Under the pieces are notes generated by a model, which searched no databases, was not told the origin of the DNA, and saw only the letters and a list, made by a program, of their open reading frames with translations. This document shows positions 33,864-54,140 of a DNA stretch of 64,000 nt, in pieces. The stretch spans positions 62,001-126,000 of the forward strand of contig NW_004190416.2 of NCBI RefSeq assembly GCF_000224145.3. Direction: 5' to 3'. The position numbers and the translations under genes were made by a program. The DNA is from Ciona intestinalis. Taxonomy: Eukaryota > Chordata > Ascidiacea > Phlebobranchia > Cionidae. Numbering within the stretch: the first letter of the stretch is position 1; every line of letters begins with the position of its first letter.

Positions 33864-35603
33864 TAGTTTCGTTGACGCTTTGCCCTTCCTGAGCTTTTGT
33901 TGATGCAGACTTTCGTCTGTAAAAAGTGGGGGTTTTCCTCGGAAACTGTACTCTGCTTAACAGGACACTTTTCAGGCAGCAGTGTGTTCCACGGCAATGT
34001 GATAGTGGATAAGTGTTGTTTTATATCAGTAGCAGTTTTAGCCACGTCCGATGGGTCTTCTGTCTTCAGAAAACCCAATGCTAAAACTGATTTTAGTTCC
34101 AGCAGTGGAGCAAGAGTGGCACTCAAGTTTGCAAGACCTGCTGTTGGTGTTCCTCGGGAAGCAGAAAGCAGAGCTAGGTGCTGAGTTAGAGCTGCAGGCT
34201 TGGCAGATTTGCAAGTAATGAAAAAAGAAAGTTTATCTTTTTCCAGCGCCTTTGTCACTTCGTTTATTCCAAATACAAAGTTTTTCCTAAAACAATATAA
34301 GAATAAGAAATATATATATATATTCACACGTGTAAAATTATAATAATTAATAATGTCCATTTGTCTTTTCGATTACGGTAGCAAAGATTAAAAAACATTC
34401 AAAGCGAAAAGACAGAATATAGCGACAACGCAACAGTTGTTTAAAACAGCATATATATATAGGACTACCCTAAATATTATAACTATTTCACGGCAACTTG
34501 TTTCTTATGATATACTTACCGAAACTCGTTTGGTTGTTTAATTTCACCACTTATTTTTCGCTTTTTACGACCAGCACTTTGTACTTTCTTGACTTCTGGG
34601 TGAGATTCAAAAAATCTATGAAGGAAAATTGAATAAGAAAGACACATTAAAGTTTATGAATAAATAACCTTTCAATGCCTCATCAGAAACCTACTACGTT
34701 TTTTTCAAACCAGCCTTTAAAAGTTTATTCACATTATGCCTGGTAGCAAAAGTAACAGAATATTTATGATTAATTTTAACACAGGAAGTTTTACCATTTA
34801 AAATTATCATTGGTAGAGTAAATCTTACTATGTTTATTTTAACTAGTAGTATTGTAATACACATCATACACAACTGTGATCAAATATTTAAAGAAAAGAA
34901 ATATCTTTTTACATTCCTACAAATATATATATAGATACTTATATTGACTGTAATAATTGTTACATAACGTTTGGACAAACATTCTTTGCGTAGCTTCACA
35001 CAATCAAGTCCTAGCAAAGAGTCACACTCAAAAGTGTGACCGGAGCAAATGGAGTGCATAACCGTTGAATTAATTATTTCAAAGATAATCATAAGATGAA
35101 CATGATCAATTAATTTTAGTATATATAGTAAAATAAACATAACAACAAACCGTGTTAAGAGTTTAAGAACGGTAGATGATGTCTTCCTTTCAGCAGTTGG
35201 TCTGTTAATAATTAACGAGTTACAATCAAATAAAGAACTACAATACTCCATTGTTACGCTACTAGTACAACACGTACTTAATTTAATATACACTGTAATG
35301 ATATTAAACAACAACAACCGATAAACATGCATTTTTTTTAATTTTAACTTCTATAATATATTGCTCATGATTTAAAGTTTTAAGCAATACCCATACCTAA
35401 ATGGTAGGTATAGTAATTTAAAATTAGTCAACACTCAGTCACCAGTACACAAAACATGAGGCTTATTTACACAGTAGTTTCAAATGTAAACAACATAAAA
35501 CATCACAACTCACATTGTTACGAGATAAGGCTGGAGCAAACTGGCTTTAAGTACCAACTTTTTTCCTGTCTTCTCGCCTAAAGTTACCGGTGTACTAGAC
35601 ATG
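33863..35603 (-). CDS. RPP38: Ribonuclease P/MRP protein subunit p38-like (L7Ae fold)
   Basis: Subunit of nuclear RNase P and RNase MRP (tRNA 5' and rRNA processing). Exons: about 35603-35514, 35201-35151, 34615-34520, 34286-33863. The last exon carries the L7Ae-like core [39 protein letters not shown] and [12 protein letters not shown], closely like human RPP38. Exon 1 holds [16 protein letters not shown], matching the human PLVVKTSLNNPYI stretch. The phases of exons 2-4 agree. From the ATG at 35603 the exon is one base too long to stay in frame, because of a T run (minus strand) at about 35577-35583. It is therefore either a one-base sequence difference or an unseen upstream exon joined at TTTTAG/GCGAG. 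First cistron of an operon with PPP4R3. Confidence 0.82.
34705..34770. repeat. Family C repeat fragment
   Basis: CACATTATGCCTGGTAGCAA AAGTAACAGAATATTT is shared with the block at about 6188-6225 and partly with 4203-4230. It lies in an RPP38 intron. Confidence 0.4.
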
Positions 35604-37264
35604 ACTTCATTTTAACATGACTATTCAAAAACACTTTAATACTACAAAACCTGACAAAAAAATTGGAAATAAAAAGTTAAAAACAAATTTTATTTATTAC
35701 CTTTTTTTAAATATAAATTTTTTGAATAATGAATGTATATATATAAAAGATATAAAAAATATGATTTTTTGGCAAAACATTTGACAAAAAGTTTTTTTTT
35801 CATTTTTCATTAAATAAGTGTTTTCAATTAATGTGCATTGTTTTAAACCTCGCTACTGTAATCAAATAGACAAATAAAGAAAATAATGCTATAAATGTCT
35901 TCTGTTTACTTGAAATAGGTCGAAATAATTCTTATAATCAGTTAGGGAATTAACAAATTTACCTAATAATTACATTCATTACACTTTGTTATCATATTTT
36001 AATGTTATATATATACATTAAAATATAGACTTATAAATAATAAAGATATAGTAATAGTAATTTTTGTATTAATATAAGTTACCAACTAGTTGTTTATTTG
36101 TTTCAATCAGTATAACATATTTTAGAATGTCCTGTGTTGGCTGTGTTGCATGTGTATTACTGCATTGGTTCAGTTTTTTAGATGTTTATACAAGAGGACA
36201 AAAAATAAAATTAAACAAGGCACATGACTAATACATTAAAACACAGTGATGTTATTACAGTCAGGCTTTTGAAAATTCAGGAACTAAAATCCAAAATAAC
36301 AGTTTAACAGTAATACAGTTACAAGTTACCCCAACTGATTTAAATGCAAATCTATAAAATGTAAGCTAACAAATTTAAATGTGCTATAACAATATAACGA
36401 AATTATGTTAACAATTAATTTACGAAAATACTGTCTGACCTAATTGTTAAACTATTGCACGGTTTTTGTTAATTGTTTCTTCGCTTAAAAAGCGTGCCAA
36501 TTTTATTCAAGAACCGTATCAAATATAATTTGTTCGCATTACACATAAAGCTGATCTGGCTACAAAGCAAGCGTTGTAAGTGCTTCTATCCACTACGGTG
36601 CAAAGAAAATCGCAGCATCCGGTTGCGACTTATGAGAAGAGAACACAACGAACTACTTTCACCTCGCGCTGGTGCAATAGAGCGTTTTCTCCCGGCGAGT
36701 AACAAAGTAGCTCGATCACCCTGTAGAGACACTCTTGATTCTCATGGTCCCGAATTATTAAACTGCCACCTGATTTAAAAACGTAATTCGAGGTAAGTCA
36801 GCTACCAATTGCGTTGACTCACTTATCATAAACTACTTAAGTAAAAAAAGCAGCTCATTCCAAAGAAGTTCGGTCAGTTTTTTGATTTATGGCAAATAAT
36901 CGTTTGTATATTTCCAAACACCAGTTTCTTTACTGTACCGTCCAAACACCGTGATAGAATTACATAAATGCGCGCAAAGAACGACTTGAAACGTGAATGC
37001 AACTATATTGTAGATTACACATTACTTTTTCTATGTGACTTTCAACACTTCTCCTGATTTTTACACAATACCTAACAATGATTAGATAACATAGTTTAAC
37101 TGTATATACCAACAAAAATTGCAACTATAACGAATTTGGCTTTATTTTCCATGCAAAGCTCGTGTTACTTGCGCAATTTGAAATAATATCAATTCAGAAT
37201 GAGAACAGTTCTCAAAATTGTCAAATTTACTACACATCAGTTAAATTGAAGCAGATGTGTGAAA
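35604..37264. other. Intergenic region RPP38 5' side to ZFR 3' side
   Basis: AT-rich, especially 35690-36460. A GC-richer patch at 36560-36800 ends in a donor-like GAGGTAAGTCAG and holds a 101-codon ORF (36473-36778) without family features. A non-coding or untranslated exon here is possible but unproven. The rest is probably promoter of the RPP38 operon and 3' UTR of ZFR. Confidence 0.45.
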
Positions 37265-45433
<8,169 letters not shown>

Positions 45434-45700
45434 TTTGTAAGGAATAACCTATAAAAACGTGTTTCAAAGAGTCAGAAACAATGATTTTCGCATTATATAC
45501 ACTCGCCGACAACAGCGCATGCAGGAATGAGGAATTAATGAACCGGAACGGAAAAACAATGACGACATGGAAACATGGAAATCGAATAATAATGAATGTA
45601 AATAGAAATCTTGTAATAAGCGTACCTTTTCCATGGTGAACTGACGCAAAACAAACATTGTCGATATTTGTAGTAGTTTAATTAGAATCGTGAAATCGCG
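45434..45700. promoter_or_regulatory. Shared divergent promoter region ZFR / FAM81
   Basis: Only 267 bases separate the two opposite start codons, so both 5' UTRs and promoters must lie in or overlap this interval. No TATA box is evident at a convincing position. Confidence 0.6.
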
Positions 45701-48103
45701 ATGGATAAACGATTAGTCGCTGCATCTGTTGATGATGCTGTTCAACAATTATGGCGAGAACACATACGAACTTTGAATGGCTCCATAAAGCAACTTGGAC
45801 GCGAAATTTCGGCAATTAAAAATGAGGTTTGAAATATATTTATATTTTTTGCTAAATTTTTCTATTTCAGTTTAGTACACTTTAAAATAATTATAATTGT
45901 TTTAATTTATATGCGGAAGTTATAAAATCCAATTGAATTGCCTACTTTCGAGTCCATACACGATACAGCATAGGATAATTTTAATTTTCTTTAACGTAAT
46001 CGAAAGTGATAAATAAAATAATTATTATTATTTGCATATAAACCTTATGATGTTTTGTACCAATTTTCCAGATTTCTCAGCGTGATTCCATTGTCCAAAC
46101 AACAAGTTACCAAACAAGGAATGTTGAGCAACTTGCACAAGCTGGTGTGGCTGATTTACGAGGAAGAATGGTCAGGTATATGTATATGGTGTGGATTTAG
46201 TCTGCAGAGTATGGCTGTTCTTGATGAGTTCTTCTGCATGCAAGACGATTATGTTTTTCGCGTGCGTGTGGCTACCAGTAAAAATCGGCGTGCAAAGCTT
46301 TTGATTCATTGTTTAAAATTAACTTGCTTGGGACATATTATGCCGTGCACAACCGAAGTTTATAAACAAATTTGTGTGTGCACCTGCCATACTCTGGGTG
46401 TGAATTATATCGTTGCATGAATGTAACTTGTTTTATTTTGCATGGCAGAAACAACAGACTTTAAAACATACATCCGATAAATCTAAAACTAGACTCTTCT
46501 TAATGCTCATTAGTCAATAATTGAATTTTGTATTAAAGGTGTGACACATCCATAGCACAGTTGGCACATGATTTCCGGACTACTGCTTCTACATATCAGC
46601 TTGACAACGAACGACTTAAACAATCCTTAGAAACAACTTCGAGTAAAAACAATGACCTGGAAAAAATGGTAACAAATAAATTCATTGTTGTGTATGAATT
46701 TGTGCAAGTATGTTCTTTTACTGGATTACTGGAACGAAATTCAGAGTAACTGAAACCTGAATGAAAAATAACTTTGGTTTGATTTTTATTTATAGTTTAA
46801 AAGGCAATTTTAATTATTATTTTTTTTTTACTTTGTTTGTTCAGGTAAATGAGTTAAATAAGAGGATGGACCAACTTACAAGTGAACAGGAAGGTAGAAT
46901 AGAAGTTTATAGAGGAACAAACAGCATGCAGATGGAAGCTATTGACTCAAGGACCAAGGTTTTTTGTTATTAGTATTTGAATTTGAACCATTTTTATCCC
47001 AATTAATAACAAACATAGTCCTAATCCAAAATTTCTAATATTTGGGCTGTAAAAAATATTTCTTATTTACTTTTTTGATTAAAAAAATATACATATATAT
47101 ATATATATCCCTTTGTTTCTTGTTTTATTAATTTTTGGTTTGCAGAGAATTTTTGAAGACATTCGTATGACAATTGAAAGTAACAAGAGATGGGCTGAAA
47201 CTGAAAGATTAAGAATCGAACAACAGTTAATGCAAGTTGTGGAACTAAACTCAACTATGGTTCTTAATAAACAGGTAACTAAATGGGTAGAGGTTCGTTG
47301 TTTTGTCATTTTAGTAGTAATAACTATTTTTATAATAGTGTAAAATAAACACTTTTATAGTAGTAACTATAATTGATTTAATAACTCAAAATAAACTAAA
47401 AAAACTGGGTAGTAAATGAATTGGTGTATGTTTTATATTTTGTACAAGTTTGTAAAACGACCGATATAATAGTAGATAATCTTTTATCAGGAAATGTACG
47501 AAAGCAAGGTGATGGACCAAATAAACACTGTACAGCGTGCTGTAGATGCTTGTAATGACCGCTGTGAAAAATGCCACATGGAGCTGAAGGATAAAGTTGA
47601 CCAAAGTGAGCTTGTTAAAAGGTGAGCTGCATTTAATAATATATGCATGTGACCCAAAGTTACAGTGGTTATAACACAGATGTTCTGTTTCATACTCCTT
47701 GTGCCAGTTTGCGAGTTACCGCGTATAACATTGTTTGGAATTGTTTATATGACTCACAAGTGACAATATAGGACAATTGTGACCTACCTTCCAGTTTAAA
47801 AAATAAACCATAGGGATAGACTATTGACTTCTTAAATCTAAATTTATCTGCATATCATCAATTAAACACCAGTATGTGTGACCCAAAACTGTGTTAACAA
47901 CAATAAATCTTAGTGTTGAAAGCCTTAAGAAAATGATGACATCTGAACTCGCGCAACTCAAGTCTGAATACCGGGAAGGATTTAGTTCCGTCCGTGAGAG
48001 TATTGACACGACTAATAGGCTTGTTAATGGTAAGCTTAAACTGATGGAGGACCAACTCACACGTGAAATAAATAATGTCAAGAAAATGGTTGTATTGATA
48101 TAG
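45701..48103 (+). CDS. FAM81: FAM81-type coiled-coil protein
   Basis: Seven exons: 45701-45826, 46072-46175, 46539-46668, 46845-46958, 47146-47274, 47491-47621, 47914-48103. Phases close and give 307 residues. WREHIRTLNGSIKQLGREI resembles the FAM81A stretch EEHIRNITAIVKQLNRDI. Then DLRGRMVRCDTSIAQLAHDF parallels DLRGRVARCDASIARL. The end ELAQLKSEYREGFSSVRESI parallels the FAM81 C-terminal KAEVNAGFTAIYESI segment. Almost the whole protein is predicted coiled coil. The vertebrate paralogues A and B cannot be told apart here. The molecular role is poorly known. Head-to-head with ZFR. Confidence 0.85.
47640..47800 (+). mobile_element. SINE-like repeat, family A
   Basis: TTCTGTTTCATACTCCTTGT with GCCAGTTTGCGAGTTACC, in the last intron of FAM81. 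Confidence 0.5.
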
Positions 48104-49433
48104 CTAAAGCATTGATTCTTATTTAAATGAGAGACTGATGATGCCATTTAAGCGAAATTTATATATTTTGTTATACGATTAATTTTGATTTCTGTCTACA
48201 TTTTCATGGCACCAGATCCTTCCTGTATTAATTTAGGTGTTAATTTTTCCGGCACATTTTCTGTAAATGTATTTTGAACAGTGTTTATTGGTTTCAGGCA
48301 CAAAGTATTATAATATTTTTTAATTTGTCGCAAGGTGCCTTGTGTTATATTACTTCACTGTAGTTTAGCTGTTACTACATACTATTTACCTAATGTCTTA
48401 TGCAAATAACAGGGTCTATTGCAAAGTATTTGCAACAAATTCTCCTTCACTTTGTAGATTGTATATCTTCCATGTAGTTGCAGTGTTCTCACTAAAGTTA
48501 GCTTTCCTTGTAGTATGTATTAAAGGTGGGTGAAGATAGGACACCTTTTCTCTCTATTTTCTTGTCCAAAGAACAAGAATTATAAAATTGTATCCTCACT
48601 ACTTCCATAGACCTGTGTTAGTTGTTTAAAACAAAAAACAAGATCAGATATTTGGTTATTATGTGTCAAGGGGTGTCTGATTTTACCCCACAGTACTATT
48701 AATCCCACTATATAAAACACCATTACCCACCCACCACAGAGAACACTGTTTCAAAGCTCCATTTATCTCATAGTGTTCCGTTGTATCAGCATTAGTGTTC
48801 AAATTGTTTAAATAATTTAGTTCATAACCATCGCATTTTATGCAATGTGTAAATGGCGATATATTTTATACTTTATAGTATACTTAGACCCACTATGCCA
48901 GAAATAGAACTTTAAATAAAATATACTTGCTATTGTAATACAAGGAATAGCATAGACCAAAGCCAAAGTGGTAAGAGTAAAGTAGGTTTTAGACAATTTA
49001 GAGAATATGTTCGACCACAAAGCAGAGAATATAGCTTTGGAATTCTTGGTGCTAAAATGTAAAATTTTAAATTAGGCAATTTTAGTATTAATTCCTGTAT
49101 AGGCACTGTTAAAGCCATAAAAATATAGATGTTTGTAATACTCTGGGCAATGTATGATGTCTTTTGGAGAGTTTAGCTCTCTTGTATTGTGATTGTTCAT
49201 CGCATCCATTCTAAAAAAACGCGAAGACCGCCAAGTTTGAGATTTGACTTTGGCGGGAATCGGAGGTGGGTATTCCCGCAGCAAATCGGTGAAATCGTCG
49301 ATGTCAATATCGTATGTTTACAAGTAACAATGGATGCGGATTTCTGTTTTATTTTACGAATAATCTTAAACTCACTACGATTGGTTTTATTTTTAGATCG
49401 CTACAAACTAAATATTTCGTACATATTTTAAAA
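48104..49433. other. Intergenic region FAM81 to HAUS8
   Basis: Probable FAM81 3' UTR, MITE family E (48525-48698), then HAUS8 5' flank. The short ORFs on the minus strand are featureless. Confidence 0.5.
48525..48698. mobile_element. Palindromic MITE, family E, more diverged
   Basis: Left GGTGGGTGAAGATAGGACAC, right GGTGTCTGATTTTACCCCAC. The core TATCCTCACTACTTCCATAG is recognisable. Confidence 0.75.
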
Positions 49434-52400
49434 ATGGATAAAAAATCGATGTATCGTCCTGTTAAAAGTTCTGCTTCCAAACATGAAGTAAAAGGACTTG
49501 CTCAGGGAAAACCTTCACAACGGACCTCAAATCTTAAGGCATATTGTTGTGTATATACATTAAACGAATGCTGGTTGTTGGTATATAGTCAATGTTGCCT
49601 TAACAGGATATAAAACGCCAAAACCTAATTATGGTCAAAAACCATTTTGGTTATTTCGATAACTCAAAAATCGTTTGGGGTATCGGACCAAAAGTTGGTT
49701 TGTTAAACTCGTATGGTCATTTGACATCTATTGGACGTGGCCGTGTAGCGTTTCTGGTCGAAATGACCAAAATATCTGCAACCGAACGCAACAGTTTGCA
49801 AACTGTAGTTTTATTAGGAACCCATATAAAACCTTGGTGCTTGTGAACCTTCCCCTATGTTATCTAACTACTAACCCCTATCCCTATGTATGACCACTAA
49901 CTCTTAAACAATAACCTCTAACAATTCCACCAGCATAATCTGTAACATACCGGAGGGCCCAAAACCGAATGAAAACATTCTATATAATAAAAATCTGAGC
50001 AAAAACCCAACTTTTCAATATTCGAATATTTTATTTTGTTTTTAATAATTTTGAACTTTTTTAGAAACATTATTTCTTTTACAGATAACAAATTCTTTAT
50101 CTGAAGCTCATGGTGATGTTAATTCAAATGAGATTCAACCAGGTTCGAACAAAATCCATTTTGATAATTTTATCGTGATATTATCGTTTATTACTATATA
50201 GGCTAAAAAGAACATTTTTCAATTAAAAATTAAGCTTGTCAGATTTTAATACTTTGAAAACTCACTCTAATTAGTGTTATCCCAGATATATAAGCTTACT
50301 GTACAGTAAAAACAGGTTCAAATTTTAACTTGGAGGAATTACATCAATAACATTCTGTGTAAAAAGTCAAGACACTTTACTAAAGGATATACTAGCAGTA
50401 TTTCATTATCTTAATCATTTATTATTATTTTAACTTGGAGGAATTACATCAATAACATTCTGTGTAAAAAGTCAAGACACTTTACTAAAGGATATACTAG
50501 CAGTATTTCATTATCTTCATCATTTATTATTATTTCCAGGTGATGCTAAGAAATCCACCAAAGTAAAAGTAATCTGCCACGCCCCAGGTGTTGTCCATTC
50601 TAACATTGTGAAGAAAGCTGGTAAACCACATACTGTAGCTGTGGATGTTCCACCTACTATTTATATCACATCGGAAGATGTAGAAAATAGCATTAGTGTT
50701 CAACAAGCTGGCCAAAGTGTTGATGGATGTCAAAGCCAAGGTGCAACAGCAACACTACAAGGTGATGGTGTTAATACGCAAAGTAGGTCAAAACATTTTA
50801 CTTGATCAAAATTGTTTGTACAAACTAGTGTCTGTTGATGTATCAAATCAATCAAAAAAGTTTCGCCAAAACTGAATCGTCGTCAAAATCACTATTTTTT
50901 TAACATTTGTTTGCAGATACTGATCCCAAAAAAGTGATCCATCGAAAGAAACGAGGCAAAGTGATTCAATCTCGTTATATGCAATCTGCGAGTTTAAGAA
51001 AAAATGTAAAATCATTAAAATCTGACTCTGCAGCGCCAATGGCAGATGAAAAAAGGTTCGTACTGTTAATTTTAATAAAGTAACATATGAGTTACCAAGT
51101 GTCAATGGATATGGGTTGTATAAGTTTGATGTATATTATTTATTATGTACGAGATACTCATACAAAACTTATTGGTTCTTGGTTTTTATGTTTATTAATA
51201 ATGTTCAGAAACTGACATTTAATTGCAATAATTTATACTTTACAGCTCAAACTCAGTAACAAAACATGGGAGTTTGCCAACAGCAGTTCAAACACCGCCA
51301 AAGCAAAAGATAAAACGAGAGAAAGAACTCAATGCTAAATCGTCCACCCCAACTGCTGGCTTCAAATCTTTTTTCGAATCCGATGTTTCGACAATACAAA
51401 CGGCACAAACAACACAAACCAATGAAAAAGGTTTAAACACAAGTTTGGGAGATGTATTTGTTTTTTTTTCTTAATCGGCAGTTCTAAAATTAGTTTGTAC
51501 AGTTTTTTACTGTTTACCAGTTTGTTATTGTGCTAGTTTTTTTCTTGAAACAGTATTTTTACTATATATATTAATAATATGTGAAGTGAGGCTTACTATC
51601 TACATTTACCAGTTAGCGAGTAATTATAGTTCATTTAATGCTGTGTTTTATTGTGTCCAACTGATTAAATTAGATTACAACTTGTTCAGAACTTTATAAA
51701 ATATTTAGTATGTTCTTATTCATTTAACTGGATTCACATATAATACTTAATGGTGCAATTACATGGTGCAGACAAGGCTTGCCTACGAATAACTATATAT
51801 ATTTATTTTATTCTTTGAAGTTATCAAACCACGTCAACCCAAACCAGCAACCTCAAATGAAGAAATCACTCAACTGGATCTTGACTTGAGGTTTGGCGAG
51901 TATTTACGCGCAGTTTATCTACATGAGACGCTGAAGACATCTGCAGATAATCGACAGAAAAAGGTAACAAGTTATTCACAATATATAGCACACCCTGAGG
52001 GCCTGGGACCACCAACCCAGCTGGCAGGGTGGGGGCTACTACAGTTTTCTTCACTGTAGTAATTAGTTTTTGTCAGCATACAATAAAAGTTGATTAATTT
52101 TTACAAAAAAAAATTATTCAATTATTTTGTACAAAGAGGTTTAGTAAACCAATATGATAGCGGTAGGTGACTTAAATCAAACCAAGTGGTACCAAAGTCC
52201 CAAACTTTCAACCCAGGTGTTTAGCTGCAATTAGTAGTGACAATAACATAAGCATTTCTACGTTTCAGGCGATGAATGATCTGAGAAAGTTAACCGCTGT
52301 CAATATTTCATTGGAAGAAGAATTGACAGAGTTACAAATGGAGCTTGCTACACTTGAACGTGATTCAAAACTGAATGAAATGATTGAAACACAATGCAGT

Positions 52401-53570
52401 GTATTAGGGCCAGTGGTTAATCAATTAACTGCTACTACAGGTTAGTTAGAGTTGAATCTAATTTTAATAATCATTTAGCGGTTCATTTGGTATAAAAAGT
52501 ATCAAACAAAGTGTATTTCCGAAGTTATAAAAAACAAAGTGTACTTCCGAAATTTTTCAGGGAATGCAACGAAGCAATACGCTACTATTATATCTTTGTT
52601 AAATATATAATAGCAAAAAGCGTAGTGTATTTTTAGTTGTTTTATGTTTGTTAATGTTAATATTTATGTTTCATGTATTTTGTGCTTGAAAAAATGTTAC
52701 AGAACGATATAACTGTCTTGCTGAAAACATCGATAGCACAAGACATGGCCTTCAGTTATCTGGGGCAATGTTACCAGATGAAAAGAGCTTGTGTGAAGTA
52801 CTCGAGAAAACGAATGAAGCAGCAGCTGAAACAATAGCACTTTTAAGAACTCATGTAAGCATTGTTTATACTTATATATGGTTCGTCACTGCTACCGTTG
52901 TGGGCAGTGCCCTGGGCACACATATATTTATTATTTACACAAGACTCTTAACGACAATTGCTCCCAGTGGTCACTTGTGGGTTATGGGTTGTCTAAATTG
53001 TCAGCCATAGATGTAGAAAAGAAATATTTACCCACAAAGTTACACCACAGTGGTTGACATGAGGTGTAAGAAATAAAAAATCTGTGTTATAAAAACTGTT
53101 GTTTTCGGACCACACAAGGATAAACCAAGTTAAATTTAGTCATTCAAATATTCAATTTAGCCAACCATTTGTTAACTTGTATAGTTGTTTAAGTAAGCTA
53201 GCGTATGTAGGTTTTGTTTGCAAAATATTATAGGAAAATATATTTTCTAGTTAATCAATGTGTTACTCACATGTAAATTTTTGAACTTTAGTTTAGATTT
53301 TACAGTAGTTTTTTTCATTAGGCTATGCTAAATACTACTTTATTGTCCTATTTAACTTTACCTTATAACGCCAAACGGTAACTTAACTATTTAATTTTTC
53401 AGGTTGAACCATGCTCGGAGGCTGCAAGTTCTTTTAACGAACTCGCAAATCTAATCTTGAAAGAACAAATAATTGCAAATGAAACTATGCTTAAATTAAA
53501 GGAGGCAACTGCAAAGAGCAATCGTGAATTAAATTTAAAATATCAGCTTAGCACATTAGATGCATCGTAG
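49434..53570 (+). CDS. HAUS8: HAUS augmin-like complex subunit 8
   Basis: Microtubule-binding subunit of augmin, which nucleates branch microtubules in the spindle by recruiting gamma-tubulin complexes through NEDD1. Exons: 49434-49550, 50085-50142, 50540-50782, 50917-51055, 51246-51430, 51821-51963, 52269-52440, 52703-52854, 53403-53570; 458 residues, human about 410. The diagnostic motif is RKKRGKVIQSRYMQSAS (residues about 150-166), like human GGRVIESRYLQ. The N-terminus is basic and disordered, as expected for microtubule binding. From about residue 250 it is coiled coil (LDLDLRFGEYLRAVYLHETL, LEEELTELQMELATLERDSK). The exon 1 donor is the least certain boundary. Confidence 0.87.
50323..50532. 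repeat. Recent tandem duplication, 105-base unit
   Basis: TTTTAACTTGGAGGAATTAC ... ATTTCATTATCTTAATCATT occurs twice at a 105-base offset with essentially one substitution (CTTAATC versus CTTCATC). It lies in HAUS8 intron 2 and the second copy runs into the polypyrimidine tract before exon 3. Confidence 0.95.
52474..52580. repeat. Family C-related fragment with an internal direct repeat
   Basis: TTTAGCGGTTCATTTGGTAT matches the family C end. AACAAAGTGTATTTCCGAAG and AACAAAGTGTACTTCCGAAA are direct repeats next to it. It lies in a HAUS8 intron. Confidence 0.5.
52885..53150 (-). mobile_element. SINE-like repeat, family A, long copy
   Basis: The longest family A copy seen. It includes GACAATTGCTCCCAGTGGTC, GTTGTCTAAATTGTCAGCCA, CCACAAAGTTACACC and GTTGTTTTCGGACCACACAA as reverse complements of the other copies. 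It lies in the last HAUS8 intron. Confidence 0.55.
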
Positions 53571-54140
53571 GTGTTGAATATTGTATTCCAAAAGACCAAC
53601 AATTATTTATTTAAATATTGTTTATTATTAGTATTTTTTGTTTTTGATTGATGGTTTATATGATTAATAAATTGGAATTGCATTAAACAATTGTAAAATT
53701 AATATATAAACTGAAATCCAATTGAAGAACTGTGAAATTAGTATATATGTGCGCTACTGTTTCTACCGCACACTTTACGTTTGTACTAGCAGTATAAATT
53801 GCTTTTCTCGAGCAGTTGTTCCTTTGGGGATTGTATGTTTCCTTTATACTATTATAGACCTGTTGGAATGTCGTCTTTTGAACATTTTTGAATAAAATCA
53901 TAATATATATGCGTGTATTTTAAGATAAAGGTTCAGATATAAAAACCAAAATCGCGGATAATAAAGTTTCCAGTTGACTGTATAGTTTATGTGCGCTTTC
54001 ATTAGGGCTATTGTCTCTTGTTTTTAAATTCATTTGGCGGGAAAAGAAAGCCAATTGAGTTATACAATATTACATACATAGTAACGTTGATCGTGCGTTT
54101 CTTCACAATTACGGTTTAAATTGTATAGAAAGCGTGAAAT
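53571..54140. other. Intergenic region HAUS8 to RFC2
   Basis: HAUS8 3' end with AATAAAATCA near 53890, then RFC2 5' flank. No other gene seen. Confidence 0.5.

Noticed and set aside
34880-35332. A 150-codon minus-strand ORF
   Set aside because: Mostly intron sequence around RPP38 exon 2; no family features.
36473-36778. A 101-codon plus-strand ORF in a GC-richer patch
   Set aside because: No domain, no family resemblance and no supporting exon structure; kept only as a possible untranslated exon region.
46055-46420. A 121-codon plus-strand ORF
   Set aside because: Overlaps FAM81 exon 2 in a different frame and runs into the intron; composition is not protein-like.
49631-49893. Two overlapping 70-codon plus-strand ORFs in HAUS8 intron 1
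   Set aside because: Two frames are open over the same low-complexity stretch, no start context or family match; treated as intron.
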